Below are positions 1-6,565 of a stretch of 8,824 bases of DNA, piece after piece; positions within the stretch are counted from its first letter, which is position 1, and every line of letters starts with the position of its first letter. The stretch comes from Deltaproteobacteria bacterium. Its GTDB lineage: Bacteria > Desulfobacterota > Desulfomonilia > UBA1062. Position numbers and translations under genes: made by a program. Below the pieces are notes generated by a model that worked only from the letters and a program-made list of their open reading frames with translations, was not told the origin of the DNA and ran no database searches. Location of the stretch: assembly GCA_020053185.1 (NCBI GenBank), contig JAGVNP010000246.1, positions 1 through 8,824 of the forward strand. Reading direction: 5' to 3'.

Positions 1-967
1 ACTGCGCAATTATGAGAAGCTGATGTCCGCATGAAGGACAGAATTTTGCATCTTTTGAAACTGTTTGTTTGCAGTCAGGACAGGTGAAGACTTCTGTATT
101 TTTTTCGCCTGAAACAGAAGCACCCTTGAATGCCTCGGCAAACATGGCTGGCATCATGAATCCCATGCCTAGGCCTAAGCCGCTGCCCGCTTCGCCTTGG
201 GTTTGCGATGCTGTTTCAAGAGCCATAGCAGCCTTCATCTTTAAAAGCTTATTTAGATCGTCAAACACTGCCAGACGGCTCTTATCATCAATAGCCTTCT
301 GAACATCCGGCGGCGGCGTGATAGAGTTAATATATAGACCTGACAAGCCCAGACCAAAATGAGAAAAATCTTCCTGCAGCATCTTTTTCAAGCCCTCGGA
401 AAACTCTTGGTACCGTCCCGGAAAATTAAAGATCGTATCCACATTCTCGCCCATAAAATCATTGAAGCGCGACACAATCACTCTGTTAAGATATTCTTCT
501 ATAGCCTCTGTGGTGTAGACTCCCTGGGTACCCACGAGACTGTTAACAAAGAGAACCGGCTGAAGTATTTGGATATTGAAGACACCGAATGCACGCAGCC
601 GGATCAATCCCAATTCCTTGTCCCGAAAAGCAACAGGATCGCGCGTTCCCCATTTCAGGTTGGGAAAAATACGCATGTTTGTGAAGTAGACCTCTGCGCG
701 TAGAGGGCTTGTCATGGCCCAAGGAGCGCTCAATACCTTTGTCAAAATAGGGATATTGGCTGTTTTAAGGGTATGGCGGCCAGGACCAATGGCATCATAT
801 GCCCGGCCATTGTAGAAGAAAACAGCTGCCTGGCTTTCCCGCACGATTACCTGGGCGCCGTACTTTATTTCTCCAGACCCTTCTTCAGGGATACGATGAA
901 CAAGTTCTTTTCCTGTTTTATCAAGCCACTCAATGACCTCAAGAAAGATAATATTGTTCGTGCCCAT
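1..967 (-). CDS. SPFH-domain protein with C-terminal zinc ribbon, YdjI-like (3' end at or just beyond window edge)
   Basis: This frame starts at ATG 967-965 and stays open to the left edge, giving 322 residues plus the first base (T) of another codon, which could begin the stop. The N-terminal half matches my memory of the YdjI / 'virion core protein' SPFH family: an EVIEW segment (10-14), VRESQAAVFF (42-51), GPGRHTLKTANIPILTK (61-77) and LKWGT (104-108). A Gly/Met-rich linker follows (about 257-283). A single C4 zinc ribbon ends the protein, with cysteines at 296, 299, 310 and 313. There is no signal peptide or membrane helix. SPFH proteins form oligomeric assemblies, often at membranes; the role of this subfamily is poorly defined and I assign no reaction. 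The B. subtilis relative is of similar length, so little should be missing. A separate promoter and a GGGGG ribosome-binding site 4 nt before the ATG support this start and transcription apart from the upstream operon. Confidence 0.88.
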   Translation of the reverse strand, partial: MGTNNIIFLEVIEWLDKTGKELVHRIPEEGSGEIKYGAQVIVRESQAAVFFYNGRAYDAIGPGRHTLKTANIPILTKVLSAPWAMTSPLRAEVYFTNMRIFPNLKWGTRDPVAFRDKELGLIRLRAFGVFNIQILQPVLFVNSLVGTQGVYTTEAIEEYLNRVIVSRFNDFMGENVDTIFNFPGRYQEFSEGLKKMLQEDFSHFGLGLSGLYINSITPPPDVQKAIDDKSRLAVFDDLNKLLKMKAAMALETASQTQGEAGSGLGLGMGFMMPAMFAEAFKGASVSGEKNTEVFTCPDCKQTVSKDAKFCPSCGHQLLIIAQ

Positions 968-971
968 ATAA

Positions 972-978
972 CCCCCTT
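972..978 (-). promoter_or_regulatory. Ribosome-binding site of the SPFH gene
   Basis: The minus strand reads AAGGGGG followed by TTAT and the ATG at 967. The G-rich tract lies 4 nt from the start codon and can pair with the 16S 3' end, though it is not a perfect AGGAGG. It supports ATG 967 as the start, which also agrees with the N-terminus usual for the family. Confidence 0.65.
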
Positions 979-1001
979 TTTATTAACAGCCGTATTCACG
1001 A

Positions 1002-1030
1002 ATCTTAGGTAAGGGCCTTCAGGCTGTCAA
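1002..1030 (-). promoter_or_regulatory. Sigma-70-type promoter for the SPFH gene
   Basis: The minus strand carries a perfect -35 hexamer TTGACA (1030-1025), a 17-nt spacer and a -10 hexamer TAAGAT (1007-1002; 4 of 6 matches to TATAAT, including the critical second A and last T). A start of transcription near 995 would leave a leader of about 28 nt before the SPFH ATG. The site lies wholly in the 80-nt gap after the M16 gene. No GC-rich hairpin plus T-run is seen there, so read-through from the upstream operon is also possible. Confidence 0.72.
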
Positions 1031-1047
1031 GAATAAAACAGGATTTC

Positions 1048-2307
1048 TTAAAAGATCGTTGAAAGATCCAGTTGGGATTTTTCTATCTTACCCAGGGTAA
1101 CGATGGTCAGCTTGTCTTCGACAAAAATCTCTTTGGCAAGGTCTACAATTTGATCTCGTGTGACCGAGTTGATCTTAGCCAGCACTTCTTCTACAGGGAT
1201 ATCCCTGTTATAGTAGATCTGATTCTTTGCAAGGGTTGACATTCTGTTTTCTGTGCTCTCCCTTGAAAGCAGTATGTGCCCCTTGATCTGCCCCCTGATT
1301 TCTTCCAGATCTATGCCTCCAAAATCACCTTGCTTTATTTTTTTCATCTGCTTGCCTGTCACATCAAGCGCCTGATTCACATGATCAAGCGTTGTTCCTG
1401 CATATATAGCCAGAACACCGCAATCTTCAAAGGAAGACAGGTAGGAATAAATAGAGTACACAATCCCCAGCTTTTCTCTTGCCTCCTGAAACAGCATGGA
1501 GCTCATGCCGCCGCCAAGCAGGGTGTTGAGCACAATGTATGTCCACTTTTTCTCTTCTGTTATGCCCGGGCCATGTGTGCCAAGCGTAATCTGCACCTGC
1601 TCAAGGTCTTTTTGGTAAGCATAGACTCCGCTGCCCAGACAAGGAGTTTCGCTTCTAGGAAGAGAAACGCATGTACTGTTAAATTCTTCAATACATGAAC
1701 CTACAAGATCCCTTATCTTTCCATGATCGAGGTTTCCTACCCCTGCTATAACAATGGATCGGGGATTATATGCATCTGCGATGAAGCTCTCAAGGTGTTC
1801 TCTCTTTATTGAGTCTACGGTCGAAGGGGTTCCCAAAATAGAAAAACCCAGAGGGGTTTCGTGGAAAAATGCCAGAGAGAACAGCTCTGAGACATAATCA
1901 TCAGGCGTGTCCTCTGTCATCTTTATTTCCTGGAGAACAACATTTTTCTCTTTTTCTAGTTCTTCAGGGCTGAATTCAGAATTGAGAAATATATCCATTA
2001 ATACATCAATGCCCTTTTCAATATGCTCATCAAGGACTTTGATGTAGTATGCCGTATATTCCTTTGCAGTATGGGCGTTCAGCACGCCCCCTAATGCATC
2101 GATCTCTTTGGCAATTTGGAGAGCGCTTCTTTTTTTGGTGCCCTTAAACAGCATGTGCTCGGTAAAATGGGCGATCCCGAGTTGCCCGAGCGGGTCTTGT
2201 CGGGATCCAGCCTTTACCCAGATGCCCAAGGCTACAGATCGTACGCTGGTGTTCTCTTCTGTTACAATGCGAACGCCATTTCTCAGAAGGGTCTCATTAA
2301 AACTCAT
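1048..2307 (-). CDS. M16-family (pitrilysin/insulinase, M16B type) zinc metallopeptidase
   Basis: This 419-residue protein has the size of single-unit M16B peptidases, which cleave peptides in a closed chamber and usually work as dimers of two such chains. The inverted zinc motif HxxEH is intact as HFTEH (H47, E50, H51). E127 lies 76 residues after H51, where the family's third zinc ligand falls, and E120 matches the other conserved glutamate. The C-terminal M16 domain includes LGGGMSSMLFQEAREKLGIVYS (about 265-286). No signal peptide is visible, so it is probably cytoplasmic. Its ATG overlaps the pnp stop codon (ATGA, 2307-2304), which suggests translational coupling; only a weak AAGG lies further upstream. 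An M16 gene after pnp is a common arrangement (ymxG/mlpA in B. subtilis), but the substrate cannot be told from sequence. It appears catalytically competent. Confidence 0.93.
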   Translation of the reverse strand: MSFNETLLRNGVRIVTEENTSVRSVALGIWVKAGSRQDPLGQLGIAHFTEHMLFKGTKKRSALQIAKEIDALGGVLNAHTAKEYTAYYIKVLDEHIEKGIDVLMDIFLNSEFSPEELEKEKNVVLQEIKMTEDTPDDYVSELFSLAFFHETPLGFSILGTPSTVDSIKREHLESFIADAYNPRSIVIAGVGNLDHGKIRDLVGSCIEEFNSTCVSLPRSETPCLGSGVYAYQKDLEQVQITLGTHGPGITEEKKWTYIVLNTLLGGGMSSMLFQEAREKLGIVYSIYSYLSSFEDCGVLAIYAGTTLDHVNQALDVTGKQMKKIKQGDFGGIDLEEIRGQIKGHILLSRESTENRMSTLAKNQIYYNRDIPVEEVLAKINSVTRDQIVDLAKEIFVEDKLTIVTLGKIEKSQLDLSTIF

Positions 2308-4391
2308 TCTTGTGGCTTTGCCTTGTTCAGAGCTTCCTTGCGGCTCAGCTTGATCTTTCCTTGCTTGTCAATATCAATGACTTTTACAAGAATCTCTTCC
2401 CCTTCTTTCACCACATCCGTTACTTCCTTTACCCTCTCTTCTGCGAGTTGGGAGATATGCACCAGACCAGATACTCCGGGAAGGATGTCAACAAACGCAC
2501 CGTATGTGGTGATCTTTGCCACTTTTCCTACATAGATTTTTCCTATTTGCGCTTCCTCGGTAAGGGCATTGATCATGTCTATTGCCATGTTTGCATGGTC
2601 TTCATCCGGGGAAAAAATATCGACTTTTCCGGAATCATTGATGTCTATCTTGGTGCCTGTCCTTGCAATGATATCCCGTATCACCTTGCCTCCCGGCCCG
2701 ATGATATCGCGAATTTTTTCTGTGTTGACAGTGATGGTGTATATTCTCGGCGCATACTTCGATATATTTTGCCTGGGCTGAGTAAGGCCTGTGTTCATCT
2801 TGCCCAAAATAAAGAGCCGTCCTTCTTTTGCCCGCCGCAATGCCTCGGACAACACTTCTTCCGGAATACCGGCTATCTTGATGTCCATTTGAAGAGCTGT
2901 AACACCATCTGTTGTTCCTGCAACTTTGAAATCCATATCTCCCAGCGCATCTTCGTCGCCTAAGATATCGGAGAGAACAACATACTTATCGCCTTCCTTG
3001 ACCAGACCCATTGCAATGCCTGCAACAGGTTTCTTTATGGGCACACCGGCATCCATTAAAGACAGCGACCCGCTGCATACCGTGGCCATAGAAGAAGATC
3101 CGTTGGACTCAAGGATCTCGGATACAAGCCGTATGGTGTAAGGGAAAGACTCCCCGTCCGGCAGCACAGCAACAAGCGCTCTTTCTGCCAAGTTTCCATG
3201 ACCTATCTCGCGCCTTGATGGCCCACGCAACGGTTTTACCTCTCCCACGCAAAATGGCGGGAAATAATAGTGCAGCATAAATGACTTGGATGTTTCTCCC
3301 AAAAGAGATTCCAGCCTCTGCTCATCGCTTGATGACCCAAGAGTGGTAATCGCAAGGGACTGCGTTTCGCCTCGGGTAAAGAGAGCTGATCCATGCGTTC
3401 TTGGAAGCAGTCCTACTTTACAGTCTATCGGCCGTATGTCGCTTAAGCCACGGCCATCAATACGAATTCCTTTTTCGGAAACCATCTTGCGCATGGTTTT
3501 CTTTTCAAGAGAGGAAAAATATTCTGATGCCACGCGTATCTTGGATTCTTCCTCTCCGATACACGCTGCAATTGCTTCTTTCTCAAGTGCATCTATTTTT
3601 AAATGCCTCTCCTGCTTCGGATACCTCTGATCAATAATCGCTTCAAGCCTGGGAACCACATATCCCTTCATTGCTTCTTGCAATGCGGTATCTTCTTCCG
3701 GAGTCTTTACAACAATCTTTTCTTTCCCTGCTTTTCTCAGTTCTTCCTGTGCGTCTATGATCTTTGCTATCTTTGTATGGGCAAAGGCTATTGCCTTAAT
3801 AATCTCTTCTTCCGGCAGTTCTTTTGCTTCACCTTCGACCATCACAACCGCATCTCTTGTGCCAACCACTACCAGTTCCATGGTGCTATTTTCAAGTTGT
3901 GCTACAGAAGGATTAATCACAAGCTCGCCGTCTATGCGGCCGATCCTCACCCCTCCAACCGGGCCGTCAAACGGCACGCTCGACATGTGCAGCGCAGCGG
4001 ATGCGCCGTTTATTGCCAACACATCAGGGCTGTGATCCGGGTCTGCGGAAAGGACGGATGCGATAATCTGAATATCGCGGTAAAAACCTTTTTGAATAAG
4101 CGGCCTAAGAGGGCGGTCGATAAACCGTGCAATAAGGATCTCCTGCTCGCTTGCCCTTCCTTCGCGTTTTATAAAGCCCCCGGGGATTCTACCTGCTGCA
4201 TATGACATCTCCTGGTATTCTACCATAAGAGGCAAGAAATCTTTTTCTTCATCCTGACTCTGGGAAATCGCAACAGTTACAAGGACAACGCTGTCACCCT
4301 GACTAACAACAACGGATCCATCTGCCTGCTTGGCAAGCAACCCTGTTTCAAAAACAAGGGGCTGGGTCATATCTTCTACTTTTGATTGCAT
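2304..4391 (-). CDS. pnp: Polyribonucleotide nucleotidyltransferase (PNPase)
   Basis: PNPase degrades RNA 3' to 5' by phosphorolysis, as a ring trimer and often within a degradosome. The 695 residues show the full family layout. A first RNase PH domain (about 10-145) begins FETGLLAKQADGSVVV and is followed by a helical linker (about 235-310). The second, catalytic RNase PH domain (about 315-545) holds GETQSLAITTLG, the PSRREIGHGNLAERAL stretch and the GDEDALGDMDFKVAGT block. There D481 and D487 align with E. coli catalytic D486 and D492. A KH domain with IGPGG (564-568) and a C-terminal S1 domain (about 617-685) complete it. The gene starts 5 nt after rpsO, with AAGG and AGGG upstream of ATG 4391. 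ATG at codon 8 is a possible alternative start that would remove only seven poorly conserved residues. rpsO-pnp is a classic co-transcribed pair. No key residue is missing. Confidence 0.98.
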   Translation of the reverse strand: MQSKVEDMTQPLVFETGLLAKQADGSVVVSQGDSVVLVTVAISQSQDEEKDFLPLMVEYQEMSYAAGRIPGGFIKREGRASEQEILIARFIDRPLRPLIQKGFYRDIQIIASVLSADPDHSPDVLAINGASAALHMSSVPFDGPVGGVRIGRIDGELVINPSVAQLENSTMELVVVGTRDAVVMVEGEAKELPEEEIIKAIAFAHTKIAKIIDAQEELRKAGKEKIVVKTPEEDTALQEAMKGYVVPRLEAIIDQRYPKQERHLKIDALEKEAIAACIGEEESKIRVASEYFSSLEKKTMRKMVSEKGIRIDGRGLSDIRPIDCKVGLLPRTHGSALFTRGETQSLAITTLGSSSDEQRLESLLGETSKSFMLHYYFPPFCVGEVKPLRGPSRREIGHGNLAERALVAVLPDGESFPYTIRLVSEILESNGSSSMATVCSGSLSLMDAGVPIKKPVAGIAMGLVKEGDKYVVLSDILGDEDALGDMDFKVAGTTDGVTALQMDIKIAGIPEEVLSEALRRAKEGRLFILGKMNTGLTQPRQNISKYAPRIYTITVNTEKIRDIIGPGGKVIRDIIARTGTKIDINDSGKVDIFSPDEDHANMAIDMINALTEEAQIGKIYVGKVAKITTYGAFVDILPGVSGLVHISQLAEERVKEVTDVVKEGEEILVKVIDIDKQGKIKLSRKEALNKAKPQE

Positions 4392-4396
4392 ATACC

Positions 4397-4666
4397 CTAC
4401 CTTCTCAGTTCAAGGGTACTGATAAGATCCCTGTATTTTTTGATGTCCAGCTTTTTAATATATCCAAGCAGTCTTTTTCTCTGTCCAACCAGCATTAAAA
4501 GTCCGCGCCTTGAGTGATGATCCTTGGGGTTTGCCTTAAAATGTTCTGTAAGAAGATTTATCCTCTCGGTTAGAAGAGCCACCTGGAGCTCTGAAGACCC
4601 GGTGTCTTTTTCGTGTTTCTTAAACTTATCCATAATTCCTTTTTTTTGTTCTACATTTAACGTCAC
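4397..4666 (-). CDS. rpsO: 30S ribosomal protein S15
   Basis: S15 is a primary binder of the 16S rRNA central domain and also contacts 23S rRNA in an intersubunit bridge. The 89-residue product has exactly the usual bacterial length and the conserved blocks DTGSSELQ (21-28) and KDHHSRRGLL (48-57), with the family's Arg-Arg C-terminus. Translation starts at a GTG (4666-4664). The choice rests on a consensus AGGAGG 6 nt upstream and on family length; the in-frame ATG at codon 12 would cut off the first helix. A run of eight A residues covers codons 6-8. The gene follows the largest gap of the operon and sits 5 nt before pnp. S15 often represses its own translation by binding the mRNA leader. 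The leader here is short and purine-rich, and I do not see a clear known S15 regulatory fold. Confidence 0.98.
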   Translation of the reverse strand: MTLNVEQKKGIMDKFKKHEKDTGSSELQVALLTERINLLTEHFKANPKDHHSRRGLLMLVGQRKRLLGYIKKLDIKKYRDLISTLELRR

Positions 4667-4672
4667 TACTTT

Positions 4673-4678
4673 CCTCCT
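4673..4678 (-). promoter_or_regulatory. Ribosome-binding site that decides the GTG start of rpsO
   Basis: A perfect AGGAGG lies on the minus strand at 4678-4673, followed by AAAGTA and then GTG. It is the strongest Shine-Dalgarno sequence in the window and fits a highly expressed ribosomal protein. It fixes the rpsO start at the GTG rather than at the ATG 33 nt downstream. Confidence 0.88.
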
Positions 4679-4704
4679 ATCTCTTTCTCTCTCTTTTGGT
4701 CTAT

Positions 4705-4720
4705 CTACGCTAGCATAGCA
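4705..4720 (-). promoter_or_regulatory. Dyad and possible extended -10 element upstream of rpsO
   Basis: In the 73-nt gap between truB and rpsO the minus strand reads TGCTATGCT (4720-4712), which fits an extended -10 (TGn plus TATnnT). No good -35 lies at the right distance: AGTATT at 17 nt is poor, and TTTACA is only 13 nt away. The same bases sit in a 14-nt near-palindrome, CTATGCTAGCGTAG (4718-4705), with a GCTAGC core and one mismatched pair. It could be a secondary promoter, an operator or a weak RNA hairpin. An internal promoter before rpsO is plausible from other bacteria, but the sequence alone is weak support. Confidence 0.25.
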
Positions 4721-4739
4721 ATTATTCTGATGTAAATAC

Positions 4740-5636
4740 TTAAAAAAAGCCTCTTTCTATTTGCCCGAAAATCCCACCTCGCCTCTGAACACGGGCGATG
4801 CACAATAATTTAAGGTCTTCGCTTAAAACCGTTACCAGTTCTCCCTCCTCTGCCAAAACATCATCGATTAGCCAGGAGATCTGTATAGGCTTGCCCTCGC
4901 GTATTGCAAGCGCGCCATTGGGAATAACTCTTGCCTTGGGAAAGCTTAACGCTTTTGCCAGAGGGATAACGACTTCTTCTTTTTGTTCTACTTTGCGCTC
5001 AAGGGCTTCGAGAGTATTGGCTTCATAAACAGAAAACCCATCGCTCTTAAGTCTCCTCAACTCTCTTAAATATCCTCCACCCCCCAAAAACGACCCCATA
5101 TCTCTCGCAACAGAGCGTATATATGTTCCACGGGAACATTCAACCTTTATCTTAAGCCAATCCTTGTCAAAAGAGAGTATCTCTATTTTCTCAATCATGA
5201 CCTGCTTTGGCCTTGGAACAGCCTCTTCGTTCGCCCGCTTGAGTTTATAAAGAGGAACGCCCTGCTGTTTCTGTGCGCAATAGTCTGGAGGAATCTGGGT
5301 TATCCATCCCTTATTGGAGTCGATCCATTCCTTGACTTTTGCTATATCCACCTCTGCTTCCGGATAATATTGGAGTGGCTTTCCTGTAAGGTCGTCTGTG
5401 TCTGTGCTCATGTCAAAGCCTACGAGGGCTTCATATTCTTTTGGGTTATCTTTTATAAAGGGAAGCAGCTTGGTTCCCTGCCCAATCCCGACACAAAGGA
5501 GCCCTGTGGCAAAAGAATCCAGTGTCCCGAAATGCCCGGCTTTTTTCACCTTTAACACCCGCATCACATTATCAACAACTTTTCTCGATGTGATGTCTTT
5601 GGGCTTATCAATCAATACTATGCCGTCTGGATCCAT
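4740..5636 (-). CDS. truB: tRNA pseudouridine(55) synthase TruB
   Basis: TruB isomerises U55 in the T-loop of tRNA to pseudouridine and also acts as a tRNA chaperone. The 298-residue chain has the catalytic Asp at D40 within GHFGTLDSFATGLL. The conserved Tyr is Y69 (KEYEA) and the conserved Arg is R174 in CSRGTYIRSVARDMG. GFDMSTDTDDLTG (73-85) matches the substrate-loop motif, and a PUA-like tail lies at about 230-298. Motifs around the active site are divergent: Phe replaces the usual Thr after GH, Ser-Phe replaces the usual Pro-Leu after the catalytic Asp, and CAQKQQGVPLY (120-130) replaces the common SA-K-x-x-G-x-x-x-Y block. The residues needed for catalysis are present, so I expect an active enzyme. 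AAGGAAGGG, 5 nt before ATG 5636, supports the start, which overlaps the DHH gene by 19 nt. ribF, a frequent downstream partner, is absent. Confidence 0.95.
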   Translation of the reverse strand: MDPDGIVLIDKPKDITSRKVVDNVMRVLKVKKAGHFGTLDSFATGLLCVGIGQGTKLLPFIKDNPKEYEALVGFDMSTDTDDLTGKPLQYYPEAEVDIAKVKEWIDSNKGWITQIPPDYCAQKQQGVPLYKLKRANEEAVPRPKQVMIEKIEILSFDKDWLKIKVECSRGTYIRSVARDMGSFLGGGGYLRELRRLKSDGFSVYEANTLEALERKVEQKEEVVIPLAKALSFPKARVIPNGALAIREGKPIQISWLIDDVLAEEGELVTVLSEDLKLLCIARVQRRGGIFGQIERGFF

Positions 5637-6565
5637 CGTAACCCTTCCTTAAAAACGACCGGAGCTAACTCCTTTGCCCTTCCCTGTATTGAAAATCCAG
5701 CTGCCTTATCATGGCCGCCGCCGCCAAAAGCTTGGGCTGTCAGCCTGGCTGCATTTGTATTCCTGCTCCGCAAGGAACAATGGGCCTTGCAAGAATCAAT
5801 GTCCCGTAAGAAAATTGCGAGCTCCACTCCGGCAATAGATGCAAGCTCTTCCACAATCCCTGATGCATCTTCTGGCGTTGCATTGAGATCTCGCAACTCT
5901 TCTGATGTCACATATGCTGCACAAATCCCGTCTTTAACAGACATCCTTTGTATAACAAGACAAAGAATATTATAATAGATTATGGGCTTGTTTTTCTTGA
6001 GTTTGTCAGCCACATAATTTGGGTTTGCCCCTTTATTTACCAGCTCTTTCGCGACCTCAAAGACCTTCTTTGTCGTATTGGGATGAACAAACCCTCCGGT
6101 GTCGCCAAATATACCCATGTAGATATTTGTGGCAATCTGCTCCGTTATTTCCACGTCCAACGCATTTAACAATTCATATATCATCTCGGATGTGGAGGAC
6201 ATTCTGGAATCAGCCCAGCACACATCTCCAAAACCCTGGTTGGTTGCATGATGGTCAATTACCACGACCATGCCCTTGGGCTTAATCTCTCCAATCACGC
6301 CCATGTCAGATACATCTAAAAGAAGCGAAACCTCTGGGAATTTCGAATTTCGAATTTCGAATTTCGAATTTTTTTCAGGCAGCGGGGTAAGCAAAAGATG
6401 TTCAGGGGTTGGAGTGGAATTCACAATCTGGAAATCCTTGCCCAAAGCGACAAGAGCCATGGCAAGGGCAGTGCTCGAGCCCACGGCATCAGCATCAGGC
6501 CATTCATGGGTAATTATCTCGAAAGAGCTTTTTTCCCGTATGATCTCAGCGATTTTTTTCTTCAT
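5618..6565 (-). CDS. DHH/DHHA1 phosphoesterase, NrnA-like (oligoribonuclease / pAp phosphatase type)
   Basis: Members of this family hydrolyse short oligonucleotides (nanoRNA), 3'-phosphoadenosine 5'-phosphate or cyclic-dinucleotide breakdown products using two metal ions, usually Mn2+. The 315-residue chain has family length and all metal-binding motifs: H20 with D24 and D26 in HEWPDADAVGS, D84 in LLLDVSD, D104-H105-H106 and D155 in GIFGDTGGF. The DHHA1 substrate motif GGGGHDKAAG spans 281-290. PDADA replaces the more usual PDGDA. Residues 66-76 (NSKFEIRNSKF) are encoded by a 7-nt tandem repeat and look like a low-complexity insert between the first motif and D84. The ATG at 6565 lies within the end of rbfA (20-nt overlap) without a clear Shine-Dalgarno sequence, so it probably depends on coupled translation. 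The place between rbfA and truB is known for nrnA in Firmicutes. Which of the possible substrates it prefers cannot be read from sequence. Confidence 0.9.
   Translation of the reverse strand: MKKKIAEIIREKSSFEIITHEWPDADAVGSSTALAMALVALGKDFQIVNSTPTPEHLLLTPLPEKNSKFEIRNSKFPEVSLLLDVSDMGVIGEIKPKGMVVVIDHHATNQGFGDVCWADSRMSSTSEMIYELLNALDVEITEQIATNIYMGIFGDTGGFVHPNTTKKVFEVAKELVNKGANPNYVADKLKKNKPIIYYNILCLVIQRMSVKDGICAAYVTSEELRDLNATPEDASGIVEELASIAGVELAIFLRDIDSCKAHCSLRSRNTNAARLTAQAFGGGGHDKAAGFSIQGRAKELAPVVFKEGLRWIQTA
5642..5650 (-). promoter_or_regulatory. Ribosome-binding site of truB
   Basis: The minus strand reads AAGGAAGGG, then TTACG and the ATG at 5636. The site lies inside the last codons of the DHH phosphoesterase gene. 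truB therefore has its own good initiation signal even though the two reading frames overlap. Confidence 0.7.
6338..6371. repeat. 7-nt tandem repeat (GAATTTC on +, GAAATTC on -) inside the DHH gene
   Basis: Four perfect GAATTTC copies lie head to tail at 6338-6344, 6345-6351, 6352-6358 and 6359-6365. A fifth, partial copy (6366-6371) runs into a seven-T tract (6369-6375). Each junction forms a TTCGAA palindrome. Read on the coding (minus) strand, three units make 21 nt, so the peptide repeats every seven residues as NSKFEIR. The unit length is not divisible by three, so gain or loss of one copy would shift the reading frame of the phosphoesterase. Confidence 0.97.

Noticed and set aside
359..1012. 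Plus-strand open frames (359-703 and 773-1012)
   Set aside because: They are antisense to the SPFH gene, whose minus-strand frame is open throughout and carries clear family motifs.
1031..1050. AAGAA/TTCTT inverted repeat after the M16 stop as a terminator
   Set aside because: It is five A/T-rich pairs with no following T-run, which is too weak to call.
2310..2963. Plus-strand open frame of 217 codons opposite pnp
   Set aside because: It lies antisense to strongly conserved PNPase KH, S1 and catalytic segments. Its product is Cys/Phe-rich with no recognisable domain, so it is a shadow frame.
4640..4647. Run of eight A residues early in rpsO as a programmed frameshift site
   Set aside because: There is no stimulatory structure or useful product in another frame. 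S15 is full length in frame 0, and Lys-Lys codons explain the run.
4740..4805. Possible intrinsic terminator at the end of truB (T-run in the last codons)
   Set aside because: The only GC-rich pairing (GCCCG with CGGGC) has a loop of about 25 nt and ends well before the T-run. It does not form a proper terminator hairpin.
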